From Hamiltosporidium tvaerminnensis (lineage: Eukaryota; Microsporidia; Dubosqiidae), in contig JAKIMF020000011.1 in NCBI GenBank assembly GCA_022605425.2, positions 186,001 to 250,000 of the forward strand: a DNA stretch of 64,000 nt, read 5' to 3'. Positions 26,844 to 37,329 of the stretch are shown in pieces (position 1 is the stretch's first letter; every line of letters starts with the position of its first letter). The notes below the pieces were generated by a model, which saw only the letters and a list, made by a program, of their open reading frames with translations, was not told where the DNA came from and made no database searches. The position numbers and the translations under genes were made by a program.

Positions 26844-28004
26844 ATGGATGAAATAACTATCGAAACTATTGTTAAACGTGGAAATCTAGCTAAAACGGAA
26901 GAAGTTATACAAACTGCAGGTGACAGTGAAAATAGTACCATGAAAGAAGAATTTAGAAAAAGTGACAGTTCTGAAGCAAAACAAGTTGCTCAAATAATTT
27001 TAGATTCTAATGAAGAAGAAGATATTTCTAAGATTAAAAATGATTTCCCGAAATCTGGTATAAATATTGTGGGAAGTGTAGATAGTAGAGGGAATCAAGA
27101 TGCTAGAGATTATAGAAATATAAAAGATATAACTTCTGCTATGGATTTTTGCGCTTTAAAATCGCAATCTAGCTCTGAAACTATACCCACTAGTTTTTCT
27201 GGTGGGTTAAAAGACGAAACATCCAGACAGGCATCTTCACGTGAAATTGATCCAAACTCAATTACTATTGGAGAAAATATACCTGGCATGGGAAAACTAA
27301 GCTCGAATTATTCGCCTCCGGGGAAATATATGCCAGTTGCCGAAGTTAATCAATCCGGAAATACTTTACCTAAACAAAAACGAGTCTTTCCTCAGCAACC
27401 CCACTTTAAAATGTTGGAATCTAGTAATTATTCAGTTTCTGCTTTCGATTTAAATTATTCACCTTGGCAAAGTAATGATGCTCATCCAACTATTGAGTTT
27501 TCTGGTTTACCTCTAGTTAAATTCCCCGGAGTAAAATATGAAGGAAATTCGAATTTAACATTCTCCCAGGAATTATCACCACGTTCTGAATTAGAATATG
27601 AAAGCAGCATGAATCTTTCTAATTTTGCCGAAGCTCTACAAGTTTTCACACCAGATCTTGACGAAAGAGACGCAGATGAATCAGTAGCTTTTAATTCCCA
27701 AATATATTCAAAATCATCTAAGTATATTTACTTAGACATCTATTTAATTTTCTTCACCTCTTGTTTATTATGTGGCATAAGTATTTCAAATTACAATCAC
27801 TTAAATGATTTATTTTTAGCTACATCGTTACTTGCTATTCTTTTTTTAATAATCTTTTCATGTAATATTTTAGTAACTGAATCAAATCTAAAGAATAAAG
27901 ATAAAATATTTCATTTTATCAATAGTATCACTATTTTCACTACTATAGCTATTATACTTACATTTACATTAGGAGTATTTCAAAAATATTGGGTTAAAAA
28001 ATAA
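26844..28004 (+). CDS. Three-helix membrane protein, unknown function
   Basis: I do not recognise this 386-residue protein. Residues 1-290 are hydrophilic and rich in Ser, Glu and Asn, with scattered prolines and no obvious fold. The C-terminal 95 residues hold three hydrophobic helices (about 293-315, 322-343 and 354-379), ending in a short basic tail. It therefore looks like a tail-anchored membrane protein with a long exposed, probably disordered, N-terminal region. No signal peptide is visible. The open frame reaches a TTG three codons earlier; the ATG at 26844 is used here. It has no close neighbour. The long uninterrupted frame and balanced composition argue that it is real. Confidence 0.75.
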   Translation: MDEITIETIVKRGNLAKTEEVIQTAGDSENSTMKEEFRKSDSSEAKQVAQIILDSNEEEDISKIKNDFPKSGINIVGSVDSRGNQDARDYRNIKDITSAMDFCALKSQSSSETIPTSFSGGLKDETSRQASSREIDPNSITIGENIPGMGKLSSNYSPPGKYMPVAEVNQSGNTLPKQKRVFPQQPHFKMLESSNYSVSAFDLNYSPWQSNDAHPTIEFSGLPLVKFPGVKYEGNSNLTFSQELSPRSELEYESSMNLSNFAEALQVFTPDLDERDADESVAFNSQIYSKSSKYIYLDIYLIFFTSCLLCGISISNYNHLNDLFLATSLLAILFLIIFSCNILVTESNLKNKDKIFHFINSITIFTTIAIILTFTLGVFQKYWVKK

Positions 28005-29854
28005 TTAAACTTTCCCAATCTTTATTGTTCATGATTTTATTTTGTACTCTTTTATTCTAAAAAAAAAATGTTATTCTCCAACTTCATTTTATTTATAATA
28101 TATTTAAAAAAGGCTGTACAGCCCAATAATATACACTAATATTTTAGATCATTTAATTAGCAAATATCTCTTGGTGTTCTTCTTCTAACATACCTGTAAT
28201 TTCCTCATGTCCTTAAAAAAACCGATGATATGGAATAATGAGATAAACTTTAATTCAATTTTCTATCCGAATCTACTTTGATAAGGTGAATACCTATTTA
28301 TATTAAATAAACGTAGACAACAAAAGATGTATTATTTTTTGTCCTTGTTTTAAAATAAGACTATATACACAATCTTCTGTTTGTAGTTTAAATAAATTTA
28401 GGATCTTCAATTCCTTTGTGATGACTACTAATGTTTTTAATAAGCTGAGTAATTTTTACTTGATGATTCAGTTACTGTTCAACTGAGTTCCGTATACATA
28501 TTTAGCAAAATACAAAATGGAGCAAAGTAGATTAATTTTCGGGTTTCATTAATTTTGAATCTCTGATTTATATATTCTAGCAATTTAGTTTTAGTTTTCT
28601 AAATTCAAGCATTCATCTCTGACCCGATAGTTTTGCAAGAGAACAAAAAATATTTTCATTTATGAATCATATATCGAGTATAAATCTGTATGTCTTTCCC
28701 GATGATTTAAAATCTCTTGTATAAATCGTATTTTGATATTATTTTAACCAAATATTATGTTCGGCATTGTAAATTTCACGATTTATCTTCTGGTCTTTTC
28801 TGAGTATAAATCATCTTAAAATGCCTTTTATTATGTTCTAAACGTTATTTCTTGCTTGTCGCAATAATCTAAAATATTCTATAGTCATCAGTATCAGGTC
28901 TTGGGTTTTTGTTGCATTATTTTATATTCCTCCGTTATTGACACTTATTGTAAATCAGTCACACCATTTTAATCTTTCCAAAGGGTAAAAACTGACTTTA
29001 AGACATAGTTGCATACTAGTCATGTATTTTTTTTGGTTACAATACGCGAAATTAGTAATCAGTTTAGAACCATAATTGCATTTTGTATTAAAATTGCCAT
29101 GATCCGAATAATGGTTTGAAACATCACTATATATCTTTATATTTATCAAGATTACTCTAGTCTTATATATCATACTGCTGCAGAACCTTCCAAGCACGCT
29201 GCCTTTTAAGTATTATATCGATTTTCATGTTCGTTGGAATATAAACTTGCTGTATTTCTTGTAGATTCTTAGTATAATTTTTCGTGGTCTATAATCAGCA
29301 ATATTTATAAGTGCAAAAATTTGTGCATAATCTTACTAATTTCAATATTATATAAATTTTTCTGGTGCCATACGAGAATCAAGTGATTATAGTGGCAATT
29401 TTCGCTGTTTTTCTTTTATTCAAATAATGACTAAACATATACGCGAGTGATGAGAAATTAGAAATTTAAGTCGATTTGTTTTGTTTCTGTCTTTGTATTC
29501 CCTTGCATTGCTATTATTTTGTAGGAAAAAGGCTCTATTACTCATTATAATCTAATACTTTGTTTTAAATAAAGAAAGTATGAAAGATAAAATGAGATTT
29601 CACATTCTTAAAAACTAAAAAATTGATCTTTTAATTCAATTTGTATTTGTTATCAAATTGTTACAAATAAATGACAAAAAGAAATTATTACATCTATATT
29701 CCTTTAAAATAAATATTAATTGTTTTTTAGAATTATTGCAGCAAGTTTTATTTGTATATTAAACACTTTTTTTTGAAATATAAACTTAATTCATTTTTAA
29801 ACAGTTTTTTTGTAAAAATATGCATTTTATTAATTTTTTTAAACAAATTCTTTC
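28005..29854. other. Intergenic stretch with a possible transposase relic
   Basis: No intact gene. The minus strand around 28955-29240 has an open run of about 80 codons that looks like a decayed coding region (listed separately). The remainder is AT-rich DNA without identified features. Confidence 0.5.
28955..29240 (-). pseudogene. Decayed coding region, possibly a Merlin/ISXO2-like transposase
   Basis: The minus strand carries 80 codons without a stop, with coding-like composition (Cys, Lys and Trp rather than poly-Phe/Lys). Coding-like pieces lie on both sides across stops and frame changes. A Cys-spaced region followed by QKKYMTS and YPLERLKW loosely recalls the segment before the catalytic core of ISXO2/Merlin transposases, which are known in microsporidia. 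No catalytic triad can be seen. The family call is a weak inference; the claim of a relic is firmer. Confidence 0.3.
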
Positions 29855-30391
29855 TTACAGATCTTCTTCTTCATTATTATGATGATGAATCATATGATAC
29901 TTAAGACCATTCAAATTCTTATAGCTTTTATAGCAATCTTTTATTAAACATGGATATTTCTTCTTCATTTCTTGATTTGAATACAAATCTGCACTTTCAT
30001 TTTTTTTAATATCAAAAGATAAATTATTACTTTTATGCGCATGATATAGCACATCTTTATCTATTTCATTTTTAAGATCTTCCGATCTATTATCATGAAA
30101 TTCATACGTATGCTTTACATAACAGTCGAAATCTGTAAAAGTACACCCACAACACGAAAAATTACGTATAAAACGATCTTTCACTCTTTTAATAGTATCA
30201 AAAAAAGAATTATTCCCACCATTTTCTTCTTTAAAATAAGTTTCTCGTTCTGCATCCAACAATGCAGATATCATACACGTATAATCACTTCTCATTATAT
30301 TTTTATCTAATTTTGTAAATGCATGTTTCAACAAAAAGTATTTTTTCCTTCGCACTTCTATATTTTCTTCTTTTAATTTGAATTTTATCAT
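29855..30391 (-). CDS. C2H2 zinc-finger protein, Sfp1-like
   Basis: 178-residue protein with two C2H2 fingers. The first is at about residues 78-99 (C80, C83, H94, H99). The second is at about 146-171 (C148, C153, H166 and a His from the 169-171 run). The second finger contains SYKNLNGLKYHMIH, very close to the YKNQNGLKYH signature of yeast Sfp1 and metazoan JAZF1. Sfp1 is a nuclear regulator of ribosomal protein and ribosome biogenesis genes. This copy keeps essentially only the finger region, less than a third of Sfp1's length, and ends in an acidic tail. The ATG at 30391 is the natural start; a CCCC run lies 29-32 bases upstream. The role is inferred from the finger signature alone. Confidence 0.78.
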   Translation of the reverse strand: MIKFKLKEENIEVRRKKYFLLKHAFTKLDKNIMRSDYTCMISALLDAERETYFKEENGGNNSFFDTIKRVKDRFIRNFSCCGCTFTDFDCYVKHTYEFHDNRSEDLKNEIDKDVLYHAHKSNNLSFDIKKNESADLYSNQEMKKKYPCLIKDCYKSYKNLNGLKYHMIHHHNNEEEDL

Positions 30392-30834
30392 TTTCCTTCA
30401 ATTTTTCTTCTTTTTTTCTGGGGCTTATTTTCTAATAATAATTTTTTATATTTTACTATTTTAGGTAAATTAATCATAATATAATCAAAATCAATTTTAA
30501 AAAAAAAAATCATTTAAAATACAAGAAAACTGTAATTAAAAAATAATTTATAAAATAAAATGTATATTAAATTCCCATTTACTTTCCAATTTACATTTTC
30601 TTAAATATTTTACTTCTCATTTCTCATTTGCTTTTTTTAATTTTTAAATTATTAATTTATCAATTTAATTTATTCAATTTAGAAATATTATTAAGTGATA
30701 AATCTGTAAAAAAATGATTTTTTTTAATTTTGAATCAAAAAAATTTCTTTTCTTTTATAATAGGAAATAGTATTTTTATTTGATAAACTAATTATTAAAA
30801 TAGTAAAATATTAAGAAAAATAAAAAAAAATTCT

Positions 30835-31424
30835 GAGTTAAAACATTTTTACCATTTTTATATGTTTTCTTCTACCTCTTTAACCACTTTTGTCTCTTCT
30901 TCCAAATCCGACTCTTTATTTATGTTATTGGTCGGTTCCTCCAAAGTGGTTCCTCCTTGTGAAATAAGGGGTGTATTATTTTTTGGTTTTAAAATTTTAA
31001 CACCATCTTCCTCTCTTTTCGCTTCTTTTAAAGGGGGTATTGGTTCCTCATGCATCTCTGATCTCATAATAACACCCATTGACGCTCTCTCCCAGCTCTC
31101 TTCGGCATTTAGTCCTGACTCAAGTCCTCTTCGTCGATCAAAGGAAATTGTTTCGACTGTTTTCTTAAGTACTATAGACTGAATGTATGCCTCTACATTC
31201 ATGGGTATTTCTAGTCTTTTAAGATGAGATTTATGGTATTTGGTCTCAATACCGTCCCAGGTCATCACATAAGGGATTATCTCAACACTACACTTATAAA
31301 TAAGACCCAACTCATTGGCTAACAGGTCATACTTCCTAAGTTTTTCAGTTTCAACTATTTGAAGTGAATCTTGGGAAGTGATTCCTACTTCAATGGGTGT
31401 TATCTTATTCTTCTTCTTATCTAA
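30835..31424 (-). mobile_element. 5'-truncated copy of REL-endonuclease LINE
   Basis: The minus strand encodes the C-terminal part of the LINE protein. It begins at LDKKKNKITPIEVGITSQ inside the endonuclease domain and continues open to the stop near 30858, followed by the 3' tail GGTAAAAATGTTTTAACTCAGAATTTT. The protein differs from the 61963-63639 copy at only a handful of positions over about 180 residues, so both insertions are young. The 5' junction at about 31424 falls in plain AT-rich DNA. The fragment is not a host gene. Confidence 0.9.
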
Positions 31425-31667
31425 GAAAAATAAAAATAAATATTTTAAAGAATTAAATTTATTTAAATATTCAATCCATTATTAATTTAAATAAAAGAAA
31501 TCCGTAAATAAAAAAGAAAATTTAAAGAATTAAAATATTAAATCCAATATTAATTTAAATAAAGGAAACTATGAACAAAAAAAAATTTATTTTTAAGAAT
31601 TAAATTTATTAAAATATTAATTTAATAAACCCAAGAACAAAAAAAAATTTATTTTTAAGAATTAAAT
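31425..31667. repeat. Short AT-rich direct repeats
   Basis: Between the LINE fragment and the Puf6-like stop, a unit containing AAGAATTAAATTTATT with nearby ACAAAAAAAAATTTATTTTT recurs about three to four times with variation (31440-31675). The last unit runs into the final codons of the Puf6-like gene. Confidence 0.6.
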
Positions 31668-33545
31668 TTATTTAAATAAAAATGGAAATCTTTCATTCCA
31701 TTTACTATCAATAATATCTTTAATTTCTAAATTCATAACCTTTTTAAGTGCTGCTACAAACATAACACCATAATTATCATTCAAAATATTTTTATTTATT
31801 TCTTCTTTTAAAATAAAAATTACTTCTTTAAATATTTCTTCATTTCTTTTACACAACTCAACAACAATTATAAATCTTTCATTTAAAATACAATTTTTTA
31901 AATTTTTTAAAATGTATTTTTCCATTTTTTGAATCAAAAAAGCGGTCGTATTTTTTGAGATTTTATTATTTGTATCTGTTTCCTTTTTAAGTATTTCATT
32001 TGTATCTATTTCTTTATCATTTATTTCTTTAGCTTTACTATCTTCTTCCTTAGATTCTAATTTATTATTCGATTTATTAAATACATTTGCTTCAAAATTT
32101 ATTATCTCATTCTCACTTTGTATTTCATTAAAAAGCATTGGAAAATATTTCTTTTCTTTGTTTAAAATATAGAAATACAACAAAGAAGAATTTTTATGTA
32201 AAAAAAGTTCTTTAAAATTTTTTCTTAAATTTTTATAAAAATATTTTTGTAAATCTTTTTCATTACAAATACTCATCACTCGTAAATAAAATATCACTCC
32301 ATTAGAATCCATCACTATTTTATTAAAATACGGTTTTAAATTTTTAAGAATTTCTTTTTTATCAAAACTTTTTAATAAAATTTTATCTGAAATTTTTATT
32401 CCACTTCTTGTGTGTAATAAATCTACCATAAATTCTTTTAATTCTTTTAAAACTGCTTCTTGTTCGTTTTCATTTAAAGTTTTTAAATGGTAAAATATTA
32501 TATCATGTGCTATTTGATAATTGGTTATTCCTTTTCTAGTAATTTTGTAATAAATTTCATTTAATTTTATTTTTTCTATTGGAATTTCATCCAATTTGTT
32601 TTTATTGAATAATAAATTTATTTCATTTCCCATTAAACTTTTAATAATTTCATTTCTTTCGTGGTATTTTAAAGAAAGATATAAATTATTAAAAATTGAA
32701 ATTCCAATTCTGTCACAAATTAAAATTTTACAATTTTTTTTAAAAATATTTCCTATTTTTTCTCTGATTTTAAAATTTCGTGTAATAAATTTTTCTATTA
32801 TAAATCTTCCGTATCTACAACACGTAAGTTCTATTATTTTATCTTTTATTTCTTCAAAAATGTTTGTGTAAATTTCTACATTTCCATATTTTATAAGAGA
32901 TTGTATTAATTTGGAAAAATCTCTTCTTCTAGAAGCTTTTGAAAATTTTCCTTTCATTTTTTTATAAATTAAATTTATTGAAATATTTCTTTCTGAAGAT
33001 GAAATGTTTTTTAAACGGGCTTTTTCCCATTCTTTTTTTACATCGCTTTCTACATCATCAAGGGATTCATTAGAATTTTTTTTACGATTTTCCTTAGTTT
33101 TTTCATCTTTATTGTGGTTGGATGGTGTTAGAATGTCTTTGGTGTGTTTGTCTTTATTTCCTCTTTCTTTATTATGTTTGGATGGTTTTGATGTGTCTTT
33201 GGTGTGTTTTTCTTTAATATGCCCTTCTTTACTCTGTCTTTCTTTACTATGCCCTTCTTTACTCTGTCTCTCTTTACTATGCCTTTCTTTACTCTGTCTC
33301 TGTATATTATGCCCTTCTTTGCTATGCCCTTCTTTACTCTGTCTTTCTTTACTATGTCTCTCTTTACTCTGTTTGTCTTGTCTTCCATCTTCCCTTCTAC
33401 GCTTGATAATATCTCCTCTGTTACTTCTGTCTTCTTTTGTTCTATTATCTCTGTTCTCTGAATTCTTTTTATGCTTTTTTACTTCATTTTTATTTTTTTG
33501 TTTTCTTTTATGCGTTACTTTGGTTTTTATTTCTTTTACTTTCAT
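31668..33545 (-). CDS. PUF6: Puf6/PUM3-like pumilio-repeat RNA-binding protein
   Basis: 625-residue protein. Residues 1-165 are Lys/Glu/Arg-rich and include a tandem pentapeptide array at about 58-118 (units like SKERQ, SKEGH, SKERH). From about residue 165 the sequence becomes helical and matches the Puf6/PUM3 branch: KGKFSKASRRRDFSKLIQSLIKYGN (196-221, split here by family convention), then ELTCCRYGRFIIEKF (239-253), with further weak PUF-type helical repeats to the C-terminus. Puf6 is a nucleolar protein needed for 60S subunit maturation, which suits the basic tail. The ATG at 33545 has CCC on the coding strand 7-9 bases upstream. An acidic, low-complexity insert lies at about 505-545. PUF repeats are degenerate, so RNA specificity cannot be read. 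Confidence 0.78.
   Translation of the reverse strand: MKVKEIKTKVTHKRKQKNKNEVKKHKKNSENRDNRTKEDRSNRGDIIKRRREDGRQDKQSKERHSKERQSKEGHSKEGHNIQRQSKERHSKERQSKEGHSKERQSKEGHIKEKHTKDTSKPSKHNKERGNKDKHTKDILTPSNHNKDEKTKENRKKNSNESLDDVESDVKKEWEKARLKNISSSERNISINLIYKKMKGKFSKASRRRDFSKLIQSLIKYGNVEIYTNIFEEIKDKIIELTCCRYGRFIIEKFITRNFKIREKIGNIFKKNCKILICDRIGISIFNNLYLSLKYHERNEIIKSLMGNEINLLFNKNKLDEIPIEKIKLNEIYYKITRKGITNYQIAHDIIFYHLKTLNENEQEAVLKELKEFMVDLLHTRSGIKISDKILLKSFDKKEILKNLKPYFNKIVMDSNGVIFYLRVMSICNEKDLQKYFYKNLRKNFKELFLHKNSSLLYFYILNKEKKYFPMLFNEIQSENEIINFEANVFNKSNNKLESKEEDSKAKEINDKEIDTNEILKKETDTNNKISKNTTAFLIQKMEKYILKNLKNCILNERFIIVVELCKRNEEIFKEVIFILKEEINKNILNDNYGVMFVAALKKVMNLEIKDIIDSKWNERFPFLFK
33190..33375 (-). repeat. 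In-frame 15-bp minisatellite in the Puf6-like gene
   Basis: About a dozen imperfect 15-base units encode the pentapeptides SKERQ/SKERH/SKEGH. All length steps are multiples of three, so the frame is kept. The array lies in the basic N-terminal tail, outside the pumilio repeats. Confidence 0.88.
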
Positions 33546-33551
33546 TAAACA

Positions 33552-33554
33552 GGG
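33552..33554 (-). promoter_or_regulatory. CCC motif upstream of Puf6-like ATG
   Basis: The coding strand reads CCC, then TGTTTA, then ATG. It is the same type and distance of motif as at the elongase and ribosomal protein genes in this window. Confidence 0.4.
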
Positions 33555-33756
33555 TAGAAGAAGAAGGATGTTAATTTAAGAGAAGAAAAAGTAGGAAGAA
33601 GAATTTAGTTAAGAACTGTTAAATATGAAAGAAAGAGAATTTAATATAGATATGAGGTAAAGTAATTGTGTAATATATATGTAATTTATGATACTGGATA
33701 TGAAGAATATTTTAGATTTTTATTTTGTTATATTATTAAAAGAGTTTATTATACCC

Positions 33757-34925
33757 CATGTGAAGATGCTGCTACTCTTATAGAAAATATGGATATGTTT
33801 TGTTTTTATGAATAATTGAAAAAAATAGAAGAGGAAATCAAAGAAGTACTAAATTTAGAATGACAAAGCAAGAGTGAATAGGCTCTGTCACACTAAGTTA
33901 AATGCAATAAATTTATTTTCTGCAATTAATCAACATGCGATATTATTAATCAACTATCATATAGGAGTACTTCAATTTTACATGCTGAATTTCTAAAGCT
34001 GATCGAGTTAGTGTCTTAGTAAATAATAGGTATATAATTGTTTTGAATGTAAACAGTTGTTTTACCATTTGGAATAGAACTTGAAAGAGGTCTTTAATTG
34101 GTGAGCATCAGGGAAAGATTCTGCAGATTTTGTATTTACTGAAAAAAAAATACCAACTATAAGTGCTGCAACTAACAAAGTATAATTTACTAAAGGAACC
34201 AGAATTGGATTACACAAAGGCTTTATAAAAGTAAAATATAAATCGATAGAAATTTTTAGAAAAATTAAAAAACAAAGGCTAAATTGGAATTCCTATATTG
34301 TTTTTTAAAATTGCTTTTAGTATAGTGGACACATCAAGGTGTCTAAAACAAGTAATAAAATACTTTTATACAGGATTATTTTGCTTTATTAAAATATGAA
34401 ATATATTCTAGGGAGCAGAAGGAATGTATCAATGGTGCAAAAACCTTCGTAAAACAGTAGAATAATATAATTTTTAAGAATTTTATATGAGAAAATATAC
34501 AGGCATGACAGAAACGGACAGGATGAAGGAGTTGTTAGAAACCAACACGAACTTTTTCTTGAAAGATCTAAGTGTAAGTCGTTGAGAAAAATTTAGAGTA
34601 ATTCAGTTTAAAAAATTCTCGAAAATGTGTATGGAAATGAGATGTGAACTAAGATAAAAACCGGTATCTGGATTAGAATAATAGATTAATATGTTTGTTT
34701 TAAATAAGAGTAGAGATGAGATAACAATCATTCAAGAAGAAATTACTTACCAAGATTCACTTCAAAAAGTCTTAAAACAAAATCTAAAACATTATTATTT
34801 ACTAGCCAATGATTCGGGTCTTATTTATATGTATAGTCTGGAGACAATCTATATTTTAGAAGAATGTGACAAGAATATCATAAAATAATATAAAAAATAC
34901 TGGAATATACAGCAACTACATATAA
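33757..34925 (+). mobile_element. Strongly decayed copy of the LINE, C-terminal half
   Basis: The DNA can be followed in order against the 61963-63639 copy. GAAGATGCTGCTACTCT at 33766 matches the copy near 62048; ATTAATCAACATGCGAT near 33920 matches near 62220; and 34691-34888 still encodes an endonuclease-region stretch with ITYQDSLQK and LLANDSGLIY. Many stops, deletions and substitutions make it non-functional. It is clearly older than the two near-identical copies. Confidence 0.85.
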
Positions 34926-34935
34926 GTGTAAAGGC

Positions 34936-35235
34936 ATGCTTTTCTTCGATAATATCAAGAAGGCTTTCGAATCCGTTTACTTGGATCTATGGTGATGACT
35001 TAAATTATAGCAGATACTAGAGAAGTATCATCAAGTGCTATTTGAATAGCTGAAGTACTTAAACAAGCAAAAATTGTTTTATAGTAAGATAAGAACGAAG
35101 TTAGGGTTGTGGAATAAGTAAATATGAAAAACGGTTGCTTCATAGATCGAGGACTTGGCTTTTTTGAAGGAACAAACATTAAAAATACGTTAGAACAGGA
35201 TTTATAAGAAGATTGAAAAAAATATAAAAGAGATG
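34936..35235 (+). mobile_element. Decayed reverse-transcriptase piece (motifs A-B region)
   Basis: At 34936 the frame reads FFDNIKKAFESVYLDLW, a good match to non-LTR reverse transcriptase motif A (F-x-D-I-x-K-A-F-D-S-V). About 60 codons on, in another frame (35124), comes NGCFIDRGLG, resembling the region entering motif B; this is about the right A-to-B spacing. Frameshifts and stops make it dead. It lies downstream of the C-terminal LINE relic although it belongs upstream in an intact element, so it represents a separate insertion or a rearrangement. Confidence 0.65.
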
Positions 35236-37060
35236 GAACAACATACACAAAAAGATTTAAAATTCTTTTACTATGACCTTAATTTGATAAAGAAAACTTC
35301 AATTAAAATGTAAAACCAAACCTAATACATGTTATGTTTAATTTCTTTCAATTCTATATTCTATGACTCATTTTATTTAAGCCATTTGTCTACTTAATAT
35401 AAATCATTGAATTGTTAGATATGTGCTTCTTACCAAAACGAAACCCTTTATTTCAAGCTTCCTGCTCTGGCAATGTATGTTTTCTTAACATAATTAAGAC
35501 ATTATTAGACCGTTCAATACATAATCAATTGAAAGCTTTCATGTAGAGACATTTCTAAATATTTTACACAAATTAATATACATAGACAGTACTAAGATAT
35601 TTTTATTCAGGAAATAAAGAGAGAGGCACTAAAATAATCTTAAGGCACTAGTATTATAAGATTGAAATAAATGAAACATAAACAAAAACGGTATGATATA
35701 CTTATTTATTTTATTAAAATCAATTCTACATGTCTGAACTTCTATCAAGCATATTTTTATTATGGTCTTTTTGATTTAAAAAAAATACCGAATTTAAAAA
35801 TCTTTCGTAAAATTTTAAATCAATTAAATAATTTCATAGGAATAAAAGATGCAATATTATATCGGAAAGGTATACCTGAGTGTTTCCTTTGTAGTTCAAA
35901 TACATTTTTTTAAAAACAATTCAGCCAATATATATCAAAAATATTACTTAAAAAATGATCTGTTACCGAATATTAAATAAATATTAGATACTTGCAACTC
36001 AAAATTATTGAAATTTTAGTCAATAATACATATCAAAACTATAAAAAAAAGGTTTAAGAAATAGCGCATAGTATTTGAGATTTACAGTCATGAAGACGTA
36101 AAAGAATAAGCCTAAGCCACCATGATATTATCTAACAATATAATATGAATAAATTGTAAGTCATAGCCTACATTATTCAAAAACACGTACTTTTATCAAT
36201 ACTTAGTCTATGTATAGAATAATTTTAAATTTAAAAGTTGAAGCGCAATTTTACTACCTTAGGTTGTCAGAAGATGGATGATATAAAATAATTTTTATCG
36301 TGTCAACAGCCAGGGTTATATTATCTGCATGAACTCTTACTTGTGTATAGAACATAACTAGTAAGATAATCAACAAACAAATCACTGTAATTTTTTTCAA
36401 ACAACCAGATTTTAAAAATACATTTTTCGGAAGAATAATTACATTGAAAAATATAATTAGATTCTTTCTATCAAAGAAAGCTTAAACTAAGATCCAAAAA
36501 CCTTGAATTTGGTTTAAATCACAGAAGACATCTGATGATATTTAAAAAATACCAAATCAATTAAACCAGCTTCATTAAGTTCAGCAATAAAAATACTTAA
36601 AAATAGTAAAAAGTATAATATTACGATCCAACCTCACTATTCATTCCTCAACAATAAAAAGAATCATAGAAATATAATATAAAGAAAACTTCTCATATAT
36701 CAAGTTTTAATAAAAAAAGAAATTTAACCGTTATTCTCAAACAAAGAAGCCAATTTAAATTCAAACATAAATTTTTCCTATTTAGAATAATTCTGTATTA
36801 CACAACCGAAACCTATTAAAATATAAGAGAACATAGAATAACTAAGAAAATATCAGATTTCTTTATATTCGTATTTCCATATTTTATATATATTCTTACT
36901 ATTTTTCTAATTTAAAATTAAAAAGTAAAATCTTTAACAAAAAATAAAACAAAAAGAATTTTAGTTTTTCTTTTAAAGTTTTACATCCTCTTCTCTATCC
37001 AAAGAACCCAAATTATTAATAAAGACAGATATTTGTAAATATATTTATTCTTAATATTTC
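35236..37060. other. Intergenic, no firm gene
   Basis: AT-rich DNA. An ATG-started 80-codon frame at 35671-35913 has mixed composition (with IPECFLCSS near its end) but no family resemblance and no conserved context. It is left as a doubtful ORF. Nothing else was seen. Confidence 0.5.
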
Positions 37061-37329
37061 TATTAAATAACACCCTTTAAACATTTTATTAAATAACACC
37101 CTTTTATTATAGTAAATAAATAACACCTCCTAATCCCTTCTCACCCTTAAATACCCATAATCATTCACCTCCTCTATTCTCCTCTTTTACCTCTACTCTC
37201 CTCTTTTACCTCTACTCTCCTCTTTTACCTCTATTCTCCTCTTTTACCTCTATTCTCCTCTTTTACCTCTACTCTCCTCTATCTTCTCACCTCATCTATT
37301 CTCACCTCCTCTATTCTCACCTCCCTCCT
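37060..37329. repeat. Minisatellites downstream of glutamate-cysteine ligase
   Basis: AATAACACCC recurs three times at 37065-37130. It is followed by about five copies of the 19-base unit CTCCTCTTTTACCTCTACT at about 37178-37295, with looser CTCACCTCCTCTATT copies up to the stop region. The plus strand is markedly pyrimidine-rich here, continuing the strand asymmetry of the repeat-rich coding region. Confidence 0.85.

Noticed and set aside
31425-31667. Possibility that the 30858-31310 frame is a host gene next to the Puf6-like gene
   Set aside because: Its protein is nearly identical to the C-terminus of the LINE at 61963-63639 and it carries the LINE 3' tail.
33004-33579. 191-codon plus-strand frame opposite the Puf6-like N-terminus
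   Set aside because: Low-complexity Ser/Leu/Cys repeats that mirror the SKERQ array; no independent support.
35671-35913. 80-codon frame starting with ATG
   Set aside because: Single small frame, no homology signal or motif upstream; noted only in the intergenic entry.
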